Part shown: piece after piece, positions 54,824 to 62,360 of the stretch
How the letters are laid out: the number at the start of each line of letters is the position of its first letter
Position numbering within the stretch: the stretch's first letter is position 1
From: SZUA-430 sp040381215
Lineage (GTDB): Bacteria > Pseudomonadota > Alphaproteobacteria > Micropepsales > Micropepsaceae
Direction: 5' to 3'
Assembly (NCBI GenBank): GCA_040381215.1
Contig: JBEIHO010000009.1
Span: 1-64,000 of the forward strand
DNA: 64,000 nucleotides
Made by a program: the position numbers and the translations under genes
Notes under the pieces: generated by a model
What the model was told of the DNA's origin: nothing
Databases searched by the model: none
Seen by the model: the letters and a program-made list of their open reading frames with translations, nothing else

Positions 54824-56401
54824 TCAGGCCTTCTGCGCGCCCGGCTTGCCGGCCTCGATCCGGAAGGAGGCAAGCGTCCTGCCACCCGATACCGGTGCCC
54901 GCACCGTGTCCACCACGCGCAAGTCGACTTTCATCTCGCTGGGCGTCGTGCGGCAGAGCACATAACCGCGGTGCCGGCTCTCGAAGAACTTCACGTGCGG
55001 GTTCTCCGGCAGGAGCTTGGCAAACTGCTCATACGGCACGCCTGCGGAACTGATCGACGTTCCCACCAGCTCCGTTGCCACCACGCGGCTGTCGTCCCGC
55101 GAGAAATCCTCTTTTACGTCATTGACCCAGAAAGCATGGATGTCGCCGGTCAAGAAGACGACGTTCGACGCCCGACCGCGCGCCAAGGTGCCGATCAGCC
55201 GCTGGCGTGCCGACGGGAAGCCGTTCCAGTCATCTGTCCAATGGCCCTCGTCGCCGTTTGAGGTTTTCTGGCGCAGACGCGAGAACATTTCGCCATTGCC
55301 GATGATGTTCCACCGCGCCGTTGACCGGGTCAGTGCGCTGTTCAACCACCGCTCCTGGTCCTTGCCCAGCATGGTGCGACTGTCCTCGAAGAGCTCCGTG
55401 CACGTTCGCGCCGAAACGACCTGGCCTCCCCCATCCTCGGGTGACCTGCAGGCTGCGGGCGAGCGATACTGCCGGTTGTCGATCATCGCGACTTGCAGGA
55501 GGTCTGCGAACTGGGAGCGCTGGAATAGTTGCATGCCGTTCTGGTCGGGCAAGGCAATGCGCCTGAGCGGCATGTTCTCGTAGTAGGCCTGATAGGCAGC
55601 CGCGCGCCTTTTCACGAAGTCTTCGGGTTTCTGGTAGTCCTCGCTTTCGAGGCCCTGGTAATCATTGTCGACCTCATGATCGTCCCAGGTGACGAGCCAC
55701 GGCGTGCGTGCATGCGCGCGCTGAAGGGCTGCGTCGGTCTTGTAGAGCGCGTGGCGGTTTCGATAGTCATGGATGGAGACGGGTTCGCGCCCCTCATGGC
55801 GGCGCACCGTTTCGCCCCACGATGACTCGTAGATGTAATCTCCCAGATGAATGACGAGATCGGGTTCGTCGCCCGCCATGAGATCGTAGGGCGTGAAATA
55901 GCCTTGCTCGAAATGCTGGCAGGAGGCAAACGCGAAGCTGAACCGGTCGAGTGTCGAGCCAAGCTCGGGCGCGGTCCATGCCCTGCCCGTCGGGCTTGCG
56001 TCGCCGCGTGGCAGGCGGAAGCGATACCAGTACGGGCGGCCTGAAGGCAGGCCACGAATTTCAACGTGGACGGCATGCCCCAATCCCGGAAGGGCCTGCG
56101 CCACACCCGCCTGAACGATGTTGTGCATCCGGGCGTCCGACGCCACTTCCCAGATCACATCGACAGCATCACGCGCCTCGTCCACCACGACCCCGTTCAG
56201 CGTCGTGCGCGTCCAGATGACAAATCCATCCGACACGGGGTCGCCGCTGGCGACGCCGAGTGCAAACGGGTTGCCCCTGACACTGCGGCGGCTGGGTGCA
56301 GCGCTTGTTGCGCCTGCCATCCACGCCGCAGAAACCGACGCACCGGCCATGGCCATCGCCCGGTAGATCAACTGACGTCGCGTTTGCCCCGGATTCCCCA
56401 T
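54824..56401 (-). CDS. Alkaline phosphatase D (PhoD-like), Tat-exported
   Basis: 525 residues. A twin-arginine signal (TRRQLIYRAMAMAG, Arg8-Arg9) targets it to the periplasm. The PhoD domains follow: an N-terminal fibronectin-like part (about 45-140) and the metallophosphatase with ASCQHF, HLGDYIYES, TWDDHEVDNDY, LTGDIHAFW. PhoD enzymes are Ca/Fe-dependent phosphodiesterases and phosphomonoesterases induced by phosphate limitation. Its stop lies directly next to the stop of the convergent epimerase gene. I saw no clear Pho box upstream. Confidence 0.92.
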   Translation of the reverse strand: MGNPGQTRRQLIYRAMAMAGASVSAAWMAGATSAAPSRRSVRGNPFALGVASGDPVSDGFVIWTRTTLNGVVVDEARDAVDVIWEVASDARMHNIVQAGVAQALPGLGHAVHVEIRGLPSGRPYWYRFRLPRGDASPTGRAWTAPELGSTLDRFSFAFASCQHFEQGYFTPYDLMAGDEPDLVIHLGDYIYESSWGETVRRHEGREPVSIHDYRNRHALYKTDAALQRAHARTPWLVTWDDHEVDNDYQGLESEDYQKPEDFVKRRAAAYQAYYENMPLRRIALPDQNGMQLFQRSQFADLLQVAMIDNRQYRSPAACRSPEDGGGQVVSARTCTELFEDSRTMLGKDQERWLNSALTRSTARWNIIGNGEMFSRLRQKTSNGDEGHWTDDWNGFPSARQRLIGTLARGRASNVVFLTGDIHAFWVNDVKEDFSRDDSRVVATELVGTSISSAGVPYEQFAKLLPENPHVKFFESRHRGYVLCRTTPSEMKVDLRVVDTVRAPVSGGRTLASFRIEAGKPGAQKA

Positions 56402-56776
56402 CTGCTTGTTTTCCCTCGCCTGAATTCGCTGTGCAGGGGTCAGTGTCCATCAAACGAAGCCCCGCGAGAAGCGTGGTCCAAAAATTTCAGGAAAGCGTCA
56501 CAAACTGTGTCGTTCGCGTAACCCATCCTCAGAGAAGTCATGCCGCCTGACGGATTTTCGCGATTCCGCAGGGGTGGACCCCACGATCTTTATGTCGCTG
56601 TCGCGTTGCCTTCACATCCGAATGATGTTGTCTTCAGTATCGCTTGGGTGCGGTGCGCACCGTATGCGTGGGGCTTGGGGGCATTAACTGGTTCGCGTGG
56701 TGGCGAACCTTAGCGCCTCCTTGATTTGGGGTCTGCTGCCGGCGTTCTGCCGGCTTTTGAAAACTGAGGGGAATTC
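56402..56776. other. 375-bp regulatory region upstream of the TonB receptor
   Basis: No gene. It is the shared upstream region of phoD (leftward) and the TonB receptor (rightward). It holds a perfect 12-bp palindrome CGGTGCGCACCG (56651-56662), a hairpin GGTTCGC-6nt-GCGAACC (56690-56709), and GCCGGC-GTTCT-GCCGGC followed by TTTT (56738-56758), the last only 18 nt before the receptor start codon. These could be an operator and leader hairpins. Confidence 0.6.
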
Positions 56777-59299
56777 ATGAAGCTGTCACATCTGATGTGC
56801 GGTGTTGCCGCGTCTGCCTTGTTTGCCGGCGCAGCGTTTGCGCAGTCAACGGGTACGCAAGAAATCGAAAAGATCACCGTCACGGGCGAGCGTGATGGCA
56901 AGGGTGGCGTGATCGTTAAGGAGCAGCGGCCGAAGACGCGCTCAACGGTGACCGGCGCCTATCTCGACAGCCAGGGTGCTGGCCAGACAGTCTTCCAGAG
57001 CATCAACCTGCTGCCGGGCGTCAGCTTCACGAACAGCGACCCCTATGGCTCGAGCGGCGGCAACGTCCGTCTGCGCGGCTTCGACGGCCCGCGCGTCTCG
57101 CTGACCGTGGACGGCATCCCCCTCAACGATACCGGCAACTATGCCATTTACACGAACCAGCAAGTCGATCCCGAGTATCTGTCCCGCGTGACCGTCAACA
57201 CCGGCACGACCGACGTGGACAGCCCGACGGCATCTGCGACGGGCGGCACGGTGAACGTGGTCACCCGCAAGCCTTACAAGGACCTCACGCTGTCGGTTAA
57301 TGCCGGCGCCGGCTCGTTCGACTATTCGCGCTTCATCGGTGTGATCGACACGGGTGAATACAACGGCACCAGCGCGTTCGCGGGTGTGTCGTTCCAGGAA
57401 TACAACAAGTTCAAGGGCCCCGGCTCGCTCGAGAAGACGCAAGGCAACGCGCGCATCTTCCAGGAAGTCGGCGAATCCAGCTTCATCTCGCTGATCGGCC
57501 ACTACAACGAGAACCGCAACAATTTCTACCGCAACCTCAGCTACGCGGACATTGCTTCGTTCGGTTACGGCTTTGACAACCTGGCGTCTTGTACCCGCGA
57601 TGCGGCGAACGGCACGGCTGGCGTGGACGGGCTGGTTGACAATGTCCAGAACGACGGCCTGACAACTCTTGCAGGATCCACCAACAACATCCTGAACCCG
57701 GGTAGCTGCACGAACTTCTACGGCCTGCGCATCAATCCGTCCAACACCGGCAACATCCGCGCCCAGGCCAACCTGCAACTCTCGGACACGGTGCGCCTGA
57801 CGGTCGACCCGTCTTGGCAGTACGTGAAGGCGAACGGCGGCGGCACGACGGTGCTTGCTGAAACCGACCGCCGTCTTGGACCGGCAGGTACCGACCTGAA
57901 CGCTGACGGCGACACGCTCGACCAGGTCCGCCTCTACACGCCCAGCAACACGAACACGAGCCGCCTTGGCGTGACGGCGTCCTTGATCTGGTCACCGGTT
58001 GGCGAAGGCACGTTCCGCCTTGCCTATACGGGTGACAATGGTCGCCATCGCCAGACCGGCACATGGAGCAAGCTGGATGCGAGCGGCAATCCGCAGAACA
58101 TCTTCAGCGCCCTTGACCAGGGCACGCTTCTGGTTCCGGGGACGGATGGCAACATCCTGCGCGGCCGCGATCGCCTGTCGCACGCAATCCTGAACCAGCT
58201 CTCGGCGAGCTACTCGAACCGCCTGTTCGATGACAAGCTGCTCGTCGACATCGGCGTCCGCGCGCCGTTCTTCTCGCGCGACCTCAACCAGTTCTGCTAC
58301 TCGCAGGTTGGTTCCTCCAACGTCATCTGCTCCAAGGAAACCTTCACGGACGCAGATGGAGACGGCATCGGAACGCTGGCGGGTCGTGGCGCGACGAACT
58401 ACATCGCGCCGCTGTCGCGGAAGTTCGAGTACGACGCTCTGCTTCCGAACATCGGCATCAGCTACGAGTTCGAGCCTTCGCACATCGTCTATGCCAGCTA
58501 CGCCGAGGGCTTCTCGGCGCCGCGTACCGACAATCTCTACACGTTTGGCCTGAGCACCGGCACGACGACGGAGACCGCCGGTATCGACACGATCCGCCCG
58601 CTCAACGTGCAGCCGGAACGGACGCAGTCCTACGACCTGGGCTATCGTTTCCAGGGCGACAGCATCACGGCGTCGACCGCTTTGTGGTACAACAAGTTCC
58701 AGGACCGCATCGTCAGCGCGTTTGATCCCGACCTTGGCATCTCGGTTGACCGCAACATCGGCTCGGTCACGCTGATGGGCATCGACGCGGAAATCGGCTG
58801 GAAGGTCACGGACGCGTTCTTCGTCTACGCCTCCACGTCCTACAACTCGTCAGAGGTGAACGAGGATGTGCGCCTTGGCGCAACGTCGTTCCTGCCGACC
58901 AAGGGCAAGGCGCTGGTTGAGACGCCGGAATGGACCGCAGCAATCCGCGGCGCCTATGACGTGAACGAGCATGTCCGGGTTGGCCTGCAGGGCAAGTATG
59001 TCGGCGATCGTTTCTCGACGGACGTCAATGACCAGGTCGCCGACTCCTACATGACGGTCGATGCCGACATGCAGATGGATCTCGCGATCCTCGGCGTGGA
59101 CAACATGATGCTGCAGCTGAATGCCACGAACCTGTTCGACGAACAGTATGTCGGCAACATCAGCTCGCAGACCAACGCGGTCGCGATCCTCGACGTGGAT
59201 CCGGTGACGCCCGGCAACCAGAGCCGCTCGGCCAGCACGCCGACGTACTCGGTTGGCGCGCCGCAGGCGTTCCAGATCCAGCTCAAGACGAAGTTCTGA
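56777..59299 (+). CDS. TonB-dependent outer-membrane receptor
   Basis: 840 residues. A signal peptide (1-22) ends AAFAQ, followed by a TonB box-like EKITVTGE (30-37). The plug domain (about 55-175) shows LLPGVSF, NVRLRGFDGPRVSLTVDGIPLND and ATGGTVNVVTRKP. The 22-strand barrel follows, ending in PQAFQIQLKTKF with C-terminal Phe. Ligand unknown. GAGGGG lies upstream. It ends in its own terminator; no TonB/ExbBD or ligand-processing genes are adjacent. Confidence 0.95.
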   Translation: MKLSHLMCGVAASALFAGAAFAQSTGTQEIEKITVTGERDGKGGVIVKEQRPKTRSTVTGAYLDSQGAGQTVFQSINLLPGVSFTNSDPYGSSGGNVRLRGFDGPRVSLTVDGIPLNDTGNYAIYTNQQVDPEYLSRVTVNTGTTDVDSPTASATGGTVNVVTRKPYKDLTLSVNAGAGSFDYSRFIGVIDTGEYNGTSAFAGVSFQEYNKFKGPGSLEKTQGNARIFQEVGESSFISLIGHYNENRNNFYRNLSYADIASFGYGFDNLASCTRDAANGTAGVDGLVDNVQNDGLTTLAGSTNNILNPGSCTNFYGLRINPSNTGNIRAQANLQLSDTVRLTVDPSWQYVKANGGGTTVLAETDRRLGPAGTDLNADGDTLDQVRLYTPSNTNTSRLGVTASLIWSPVGEGTFRLAYTGDNGRHRQTGTWSKLDASGNPQNIFSALDQGTLLVPGTDGNILRGRDRLSHAILNQLSASYSNRLFDDKLLVDIGVRAPFFSRDLNQFCYSQVGSSNVICSKETFTDADGDGIGTLAGRGATNYIAPLSRKFEYDALLPNIGISYEFEPSHIVYASYAEGFSAPRTDNLYTFGLSTGTTTETAGIDTIRPLNVQPERTQSYDLGYRFQGDSITASTALWYNKFQDRIVSAFDPDLGISVDRNIGSVTLMGIDAEIGWKVTDAFFVYASTSYNSSEVNEDVRLGATSFLPTKGKALVETPEWTAAIRGAYDVNEHVRVGLQGKYVGDRFSTDVNDQVADSYMTVDADMQMDLAILGVDNMMLQLNATNLFDEQYVGNISSQTNAVAILDVDPVTPGNQSRSASTPTYSVGAPQAFQIQLKTKF

Positions 59300-59324
59300 G
59301 CCCAACACAAATCATCTTGCAGGG

Positions 59325-59354
59325 ATGGGCGGCAGCGATGCCGCCCATTTTTTT
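59325..59354 (+). terminator. Rho-independent terminator of the TonB receptor gene
   Basis: ATGGGCGGC (59325-59333) pairs perfectly with GCCGCCCAT (59340-59348) around the loop AGCGAT, followed by six T. It is 26 nt after the stop codon. Confidence 0.92.
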
Positions 59355-59388
59355 GTAATTCCGCCTGAAACATTTCATAAACAATTCA

Positions 59389-59509
59389 TTGGAACCGGAT
59401 CGCTCCGCCCATTAATGTTAACTCGTTCACTCGCTGAGTGAGCGAACTCCCTACTGATAATGACTAGTCTGGGGAAGAAGCGGATGCCCTTCCGCTTCTT
59501 CCCTTTTTT
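59389..59509 (+). ncRNA. Candidate small RNA upstream of an orphan terminator
   Basis: Between the receptor terminator and a second rightward terminator there is no open frame, so the second terminator has no known transcript. The gap has a weak promoter-like TTGGAA (59389-59394) and, 17 nt later, TTAATG, and then a stem-loop built on GTTC/GAAC and CTCG/TGAG (59425-59447). A transcript of about 90 nt, hairpin then terminator, would result. This is inference; the promoter is weak. Confidence 0.35.
59472..59509 (+). terminator. Strong orphan rho-independent terminator, rightward
   Basis: GGGAAGAAGCGG (59472-59483) pairs perfectly with CCGCTTCTTCCC (59492-59503), followed by TTTTTT. The receptor gene upstream already has its own terminator, so this one suggests a separate short transcript or a backup terminator. 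Confidence 0.85.
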
Positions 59510-59524
59510 GTTTGTCAGTGCACG

Positions 59525-59551
59525 AAAAAGCCGGGGCGCCAGGCCCCGGCT
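59525..59551 (-). terminator. Rho-independent terminator of the secreted repeat-protein gene
   Basis: GCCGGGGC (59530-59537) and GCCCCGGC (59543-59550) form a perfect stem; on the reverse strand it is followed by five T (59529-59525). It lies about 23 nt after the stop of the leftward gene. A shorter T run on the other side means it could also act in the rightward direction. Confidence 0.85.
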
Positions 59552-59573
59552 TTCGCTTGTTCAGGCAGCGCTC

Positions 59574-60371
59574 CTACCAGCAGAAGCGCCAGTGATGGCC
59601 GGCCCATTGCCGTGGCCAGCTCGTGTCGCGCCAGCGGGAGCGACCATAGCTGTAGTTCCAACGGGGGCTTGAGCTGCGCCAGCAGAAGCGGCGCTGGTCC
59701 CAGACCCACCAGGCTTCATCGTAGTACCACCAGAACTGGTCATCGTAGAACCTGAGCGTGATGTACCAGCGCCAGCTGTCATCCCAGCCGCCATAGTACC
59801 AGTGCGGATACCAGAAGCTGCCGTCGTAATAGTGGCTGGAACGCCAGCGCGGATGATGCGGGGCGCTACGCCAGCGATCGCGATTGTTCCACTGATCCCG
59901 GTCTCGCCAGTTGTCGCGGTCGCGCCAGCGATCACGATCGCGGCCGTGGTTGTCGTCGCGCCAACGCCGATCGGGGGACGTTCCCGGGCCGCCGCTCGGG
60001 CCGGGGCGGTTTTCCCAGTTCGTGCCGGGGCCGCCACCGGGACCCGGTGGGTTGCCGTCACGATCACGCCAACGGCGGTCAGGAGACGTTCCCGGCCCAC
60101 CGCTCGGACCGGGGCGGTTCTCCCAGTTCGTGCCGGGGCCGCCACCGGGACCCGGTGGGTTGCCGTCGTGGTCGCGGCGGCGCCGCTCGAACCTTTCACG
60201 GGCCTCACCCTGGGGACCTGCCGCCTGTCCGCCACCGGATGGCGCAACATAAGGCGGCGCCGAAGGATTGGCGTCGTTGTCCGGCAAGGCCTCCTGGGCG
60301 GCCGCAGGCTGTGCAATCGCAAGAAATCCAGCCAGCGCAATCGTTGCAGTGGCCAAGGCGCGTTGTTTCAT
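59574..60371 (-). CDS. Secreted protein with 36-residue tandem repeats and Trp/Arg/Asp-rich C terminus
   Basis: 265 residues; no family recognised. A signal peptide (1-25, ending PAAAQ) is clear. The middle has two near-identical 36-residue units containing NPPGPGGGPGTNWENRPGPS, rich in Gly and Pro and probably disordered, and then RDRDRWRDRDNWRDRDQW charged repeats. The C-terminal 110 residues are extremely rich in Trp, Tyr and Arg (for example RSSHYYDGSFWYPHWYYGGW) and end HHWRFCW. It might bind polysaccharide, peptidoglycan or metal; this is only suggested by composition. It diverges from galE and has its own terminator. Confidence 0.78.
   Translation of the reverse strand: MKQRALATATIALAGFLAIAQPAAAQEALPDNDANPSAPPYVAPSGGGQAAGPQGEARERFERRRRDHDGNPPGPGGGPGTNWENRPGPSGGPGTSPDRRWRDRDGNPPGPGGGPGTNWENRPGPSGGPGTSPDRRWRDDNHGRDRDRWRDRDNWRDRDQWNNRDRWRSAPHHPRWRSSHYYDGSFWYPHWYYGGWDDSWRWYITLRFYDDQFWWYYDEAWWVWDQRRFCWRSSSPRWNYSYGRSRWRDTSWPRQWAGHHWRFCW
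59959..60174 (-). repeat. Two 108-bp tandem repeat units inside the secreted protein gene
   Basis: CGCCAACG at 59959 recurs at 60067, and the sequence between is nearly identical in the following 108 bp. The period keeps frame and encodes 36 residues, the Gly/Pro-rich unit of the secreted protein. High identity at third codon positions suggests recent duplication, so the copy number may vary between strains. Confidence 0.8.
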
Positions 60372-60519
60372 GGTGAACCCTCCATTCCAGTGTTCCCGGA
60401 GTTGCTTTTGCGCCTTCGGGGCTGAATGCTGCATGAACGGGGTGTTCACCACGTCCGTGCACTGGTGCGACCGGCGGTGCATCTGAATGTCATGAACAAG
60501 AAGGCAGGAACACAAACGC

Positions 60520-61509
60520 ATGAAGATCCTTCTCGTGGGCGGCGCTGGCTATATCGGATCATCCATTGCCTGCCATCTGCTCGACCAGGGACACGAGCCG
60601 GGTGTGTTCGACAATTTCTCGACCGGCAGCCGCGCGGCTGTGCCTGCGGGCGTGTTTCTTCATGAGGGCGACTGCGGCGATGCGCCGGCGATCGAAAGTG
60701 CGATCCGCTCGTTTCGTCCCGATGCCGTCATTCAGCTTGCGGCGTCGATACGGGTGGAAGAATCCATGACCGACCCGTGGAAGTACTATTTCAACAACAC
60801 CACGAAGTCGCTGAACCTGTTCCAGGCGTGTGCGACCCATGGTGTTCGCGATATCGTCTTTTCCTCGACAGCAGCCGTCTATGGCGAACCGGGGCGCGCG
60901 CTCATCGACGAGAATGTGCCGACGGTTCCTGTGAACCCCTACGGGCGCTCGAAGCTGGCGTGCGAGTTCATGCTGAAGGACATTGCGCGGGTCTCGGGCA
61001 TGCGGGCGACCATCCTGCGCTATTTCAATGTTGCGGGGGCTGATCCTCAGGGGAGAAGCGGGCAGCGGACACCAGAGGCAACTCACCTGGTGAAAGTCGC
61101 CGCTGAAGTGGCCTTGGGCGCGCGACCGGTGCTCAGCATCTTTGGTACCGACTATCCGACGCGCGATGGCACCTGCATTCGCGACTATATCCATGTGATG
61201 GATCTCGCGCTGGCGCATGAGCTTGCCCTGCTGAAGCCCGGCGAACCCGGACAGACGCGGGTCTATAATTGCGGGTATGGCACTGGCCACAGCGTGCGCG
61301 AGGTGACCGACGCCTTTTCGGCCGTGCTTGGACGCGCCCTGCCGACCCGGGACATGCCGCGGCGGGCGGGCGATCCGCCGGCGCTGGTGTGCGATGCCAC
61401 GCGGCTCAAACAGGAACTGGGCTGGGCGCCGCGCCATGCCTCCATCGAGACCATCGTTGCGACAGCGCTGGCTTTCGAACAGCGCCTGGGCGTGCAGCGC
61501 GGACCCTGA
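60520..61509 (+). CDS. galE: UDP-glucose 4-epimerase
   Basis: 329 residues. Interconverts UDP-glucose and UDP-galactose. NAD motif GGAGYIGSS (7-15), DNFSTG (31-36), catalytic Ser116, Tyr141 and Lys145 (NPYGRSKLACE), RYFNVAGAD and TRDGTCIRDYIHV are diagnostic. AAGGCAGGA lies upstream. With the UDP-sugar dehydrogenase and epimerase at 51-55 kb it supplies precursors for surface glycan. Confidence 0.94.
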   Translation: MKILLVGGAGYIGSSIACHLLDQGHEPGVFDNFSTGSRAAVPAGVFLHEGDCGDAPAIESAIRSFRPDAVIQLAASIRVEESMTDPWKYYFNNTTKSLNLFQACATHGVRDIVFSSTAAVYGEPGRALIDENVPTVPVNPYGRSKLACEFMLKDIARVSGMRATILRYFNVAGADPQGRSGQRTPEATHLVKVAAEVALGARPVLSIFGTDYPTRDGTCIRDYIHVMDLALAHELALLKPGEPGQTRVYNCGYGTGHSVREVTDAFSAVLGRALPTRDMPRRAGDPPALVCDATRLKQELGWAPRHASIETIVATALAFEQRLGVQRGP

Positions 61510-61519
61510 GCCGGCACGC

Positions 61520-61565
61520 AAAAAAAAGCCCGGCACGAACAAGCTGTCGCTCGTCGGTACCGGGC
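61520..61565 (-). terminator. Rho-independent terminator of the Wzc-like operon
   Basis: On the reverse strand GCCCGGTAC (61565-61557) pairs with GTGCCGGGC (61536-61528, one G-U pair), followed by eight T (61527-61520). It lies about 150 nt after the stop codon of the last gene, leaving a long 3' region. It is on the wrong strand to serve galE. Confidence 0.8.
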
Positions 61566-61627
61566 AGCAACCACCTTGGCTCGGTCGTGTGCTTGATGAC
61601 AGATCTTTAACCCCGAAGCCTGGCACT

Positions 61628-61677
61628 CGCGCAATTGTCGTCGATGCAAAATTCACAGCCATGATGAAAATTGCGCG
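61628..61677. repeat. Perfect 9-bp inverted repeat in the 3' region of the Wzc-like operon
   Basis: CGCGCAATT (61628-61636) and AATTGCGCG (61669-61677) are exact inverted copies around a 32-nt loop. The right arm overlaps a second inverted repeat, TGCGCG (61672-61677) with CGCGCA (61683-61688), so the two hairpins exclude each other. Confidence 0.7.
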
Positions 61678-61712
61678 GCATGCGCGCATGACGTGCAGGC
61701 AGCAATTCCAAG

Positions 61713-62357
61713 TTAGCGCCGGTCAGGCTCTGGTGATGCGTTGAGCCTCTCGCGCAGCACGCGCGCGGCGTGCTCGTCCTTCAAGCCATCGGCTGCAGCC
61801 AGCCTCCTGCCTATTACCTGCCGCGCTTCGGGCGGCATCTCGTTCCAGAGGATGACGGCGAGGTCGAACTGCATGGACAGAAGAGGGGCATCGTTGCGGC
61901 CCGCGCGCAGGCTCATGAGAAGCGCCCGCGCGGCAGGCTGCCTTTCCTGCAAGAGATAATGCGCCACGGCCAGGCGCATCCATGCATGCCGATCGGCAGG
62001 GGTTGTCTTGAGTGCGGCCTGAAGGTCTCGCCGTGCCGCTACAATCAATTGCTGCCCGCGAATGGATGATGTGCCCTGAAGCTGGGCGCGGACGAGCTGA
62101 ATTTGGGCCGCGCGTGCGAGGTTGGCGGGTTGACCCGACTTGCGCAGCACCTCGCTGTAGGCTGCGAGGTCGAGATCGGCGGGTGGCTTGTGATCACGCG
62201 CGCCGCTGGGATCGAGGCGGGTCTCGGCGGAAATCGAATTCCAGGATGGAACGATCGCAGGGGCGGCAACCAGCAACACAAGAAGCGCCAGCAGTGCCAT
62301 GGGCAGACCAAAGATCACGCCGTCGATCTGGCTCGTGTCCCGGGGCGGCGCGGTCAT
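61713..62357 (-). CDS. Membrane-anchored TPR-like protein of unknown function
   Basis: 214 residues. One membrane helix (about 16-36, LPMALLALLVLLVAAPAIV) with the C-terminal 170 residues outside the membrane core. Helical segments AARRDLQAALKTTPADRHAWMRLAVAHYLLQ have the spacing of tetratricopeptide repeats. It starts 3 nt after the Wzc-like stop, so it is tightly linked and probably works with exopolysaccharide assembly. I recognise no named family. Confidence 0.75.
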   Translation of the reverse strand: MTAPPRDTSQIDGVIFGLPMALLALLVLLVAAPAIVPSWNSISAETRLDPSGARDHKPPADLDLAAYSEVLRKSGQPANLARAAQIQLVRAQLQGTSSIRGQQLIVAARRDLQAALKTTPADRHAWMRLAVAHYLLQERQPAARALLMSLRAGRNDAPLLSMQFDLAVILWNEMPPEARQVIGRRLAAADGLKDEHAARVLRERLNASPEPDRR

Positions 62358-62360
62358 CGG

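Noticed and set aside
59959..60174. CRISPR array
   Set aside because: The repeats are two 108-bp in-frame coding units without spacers, and no cas genes are present.
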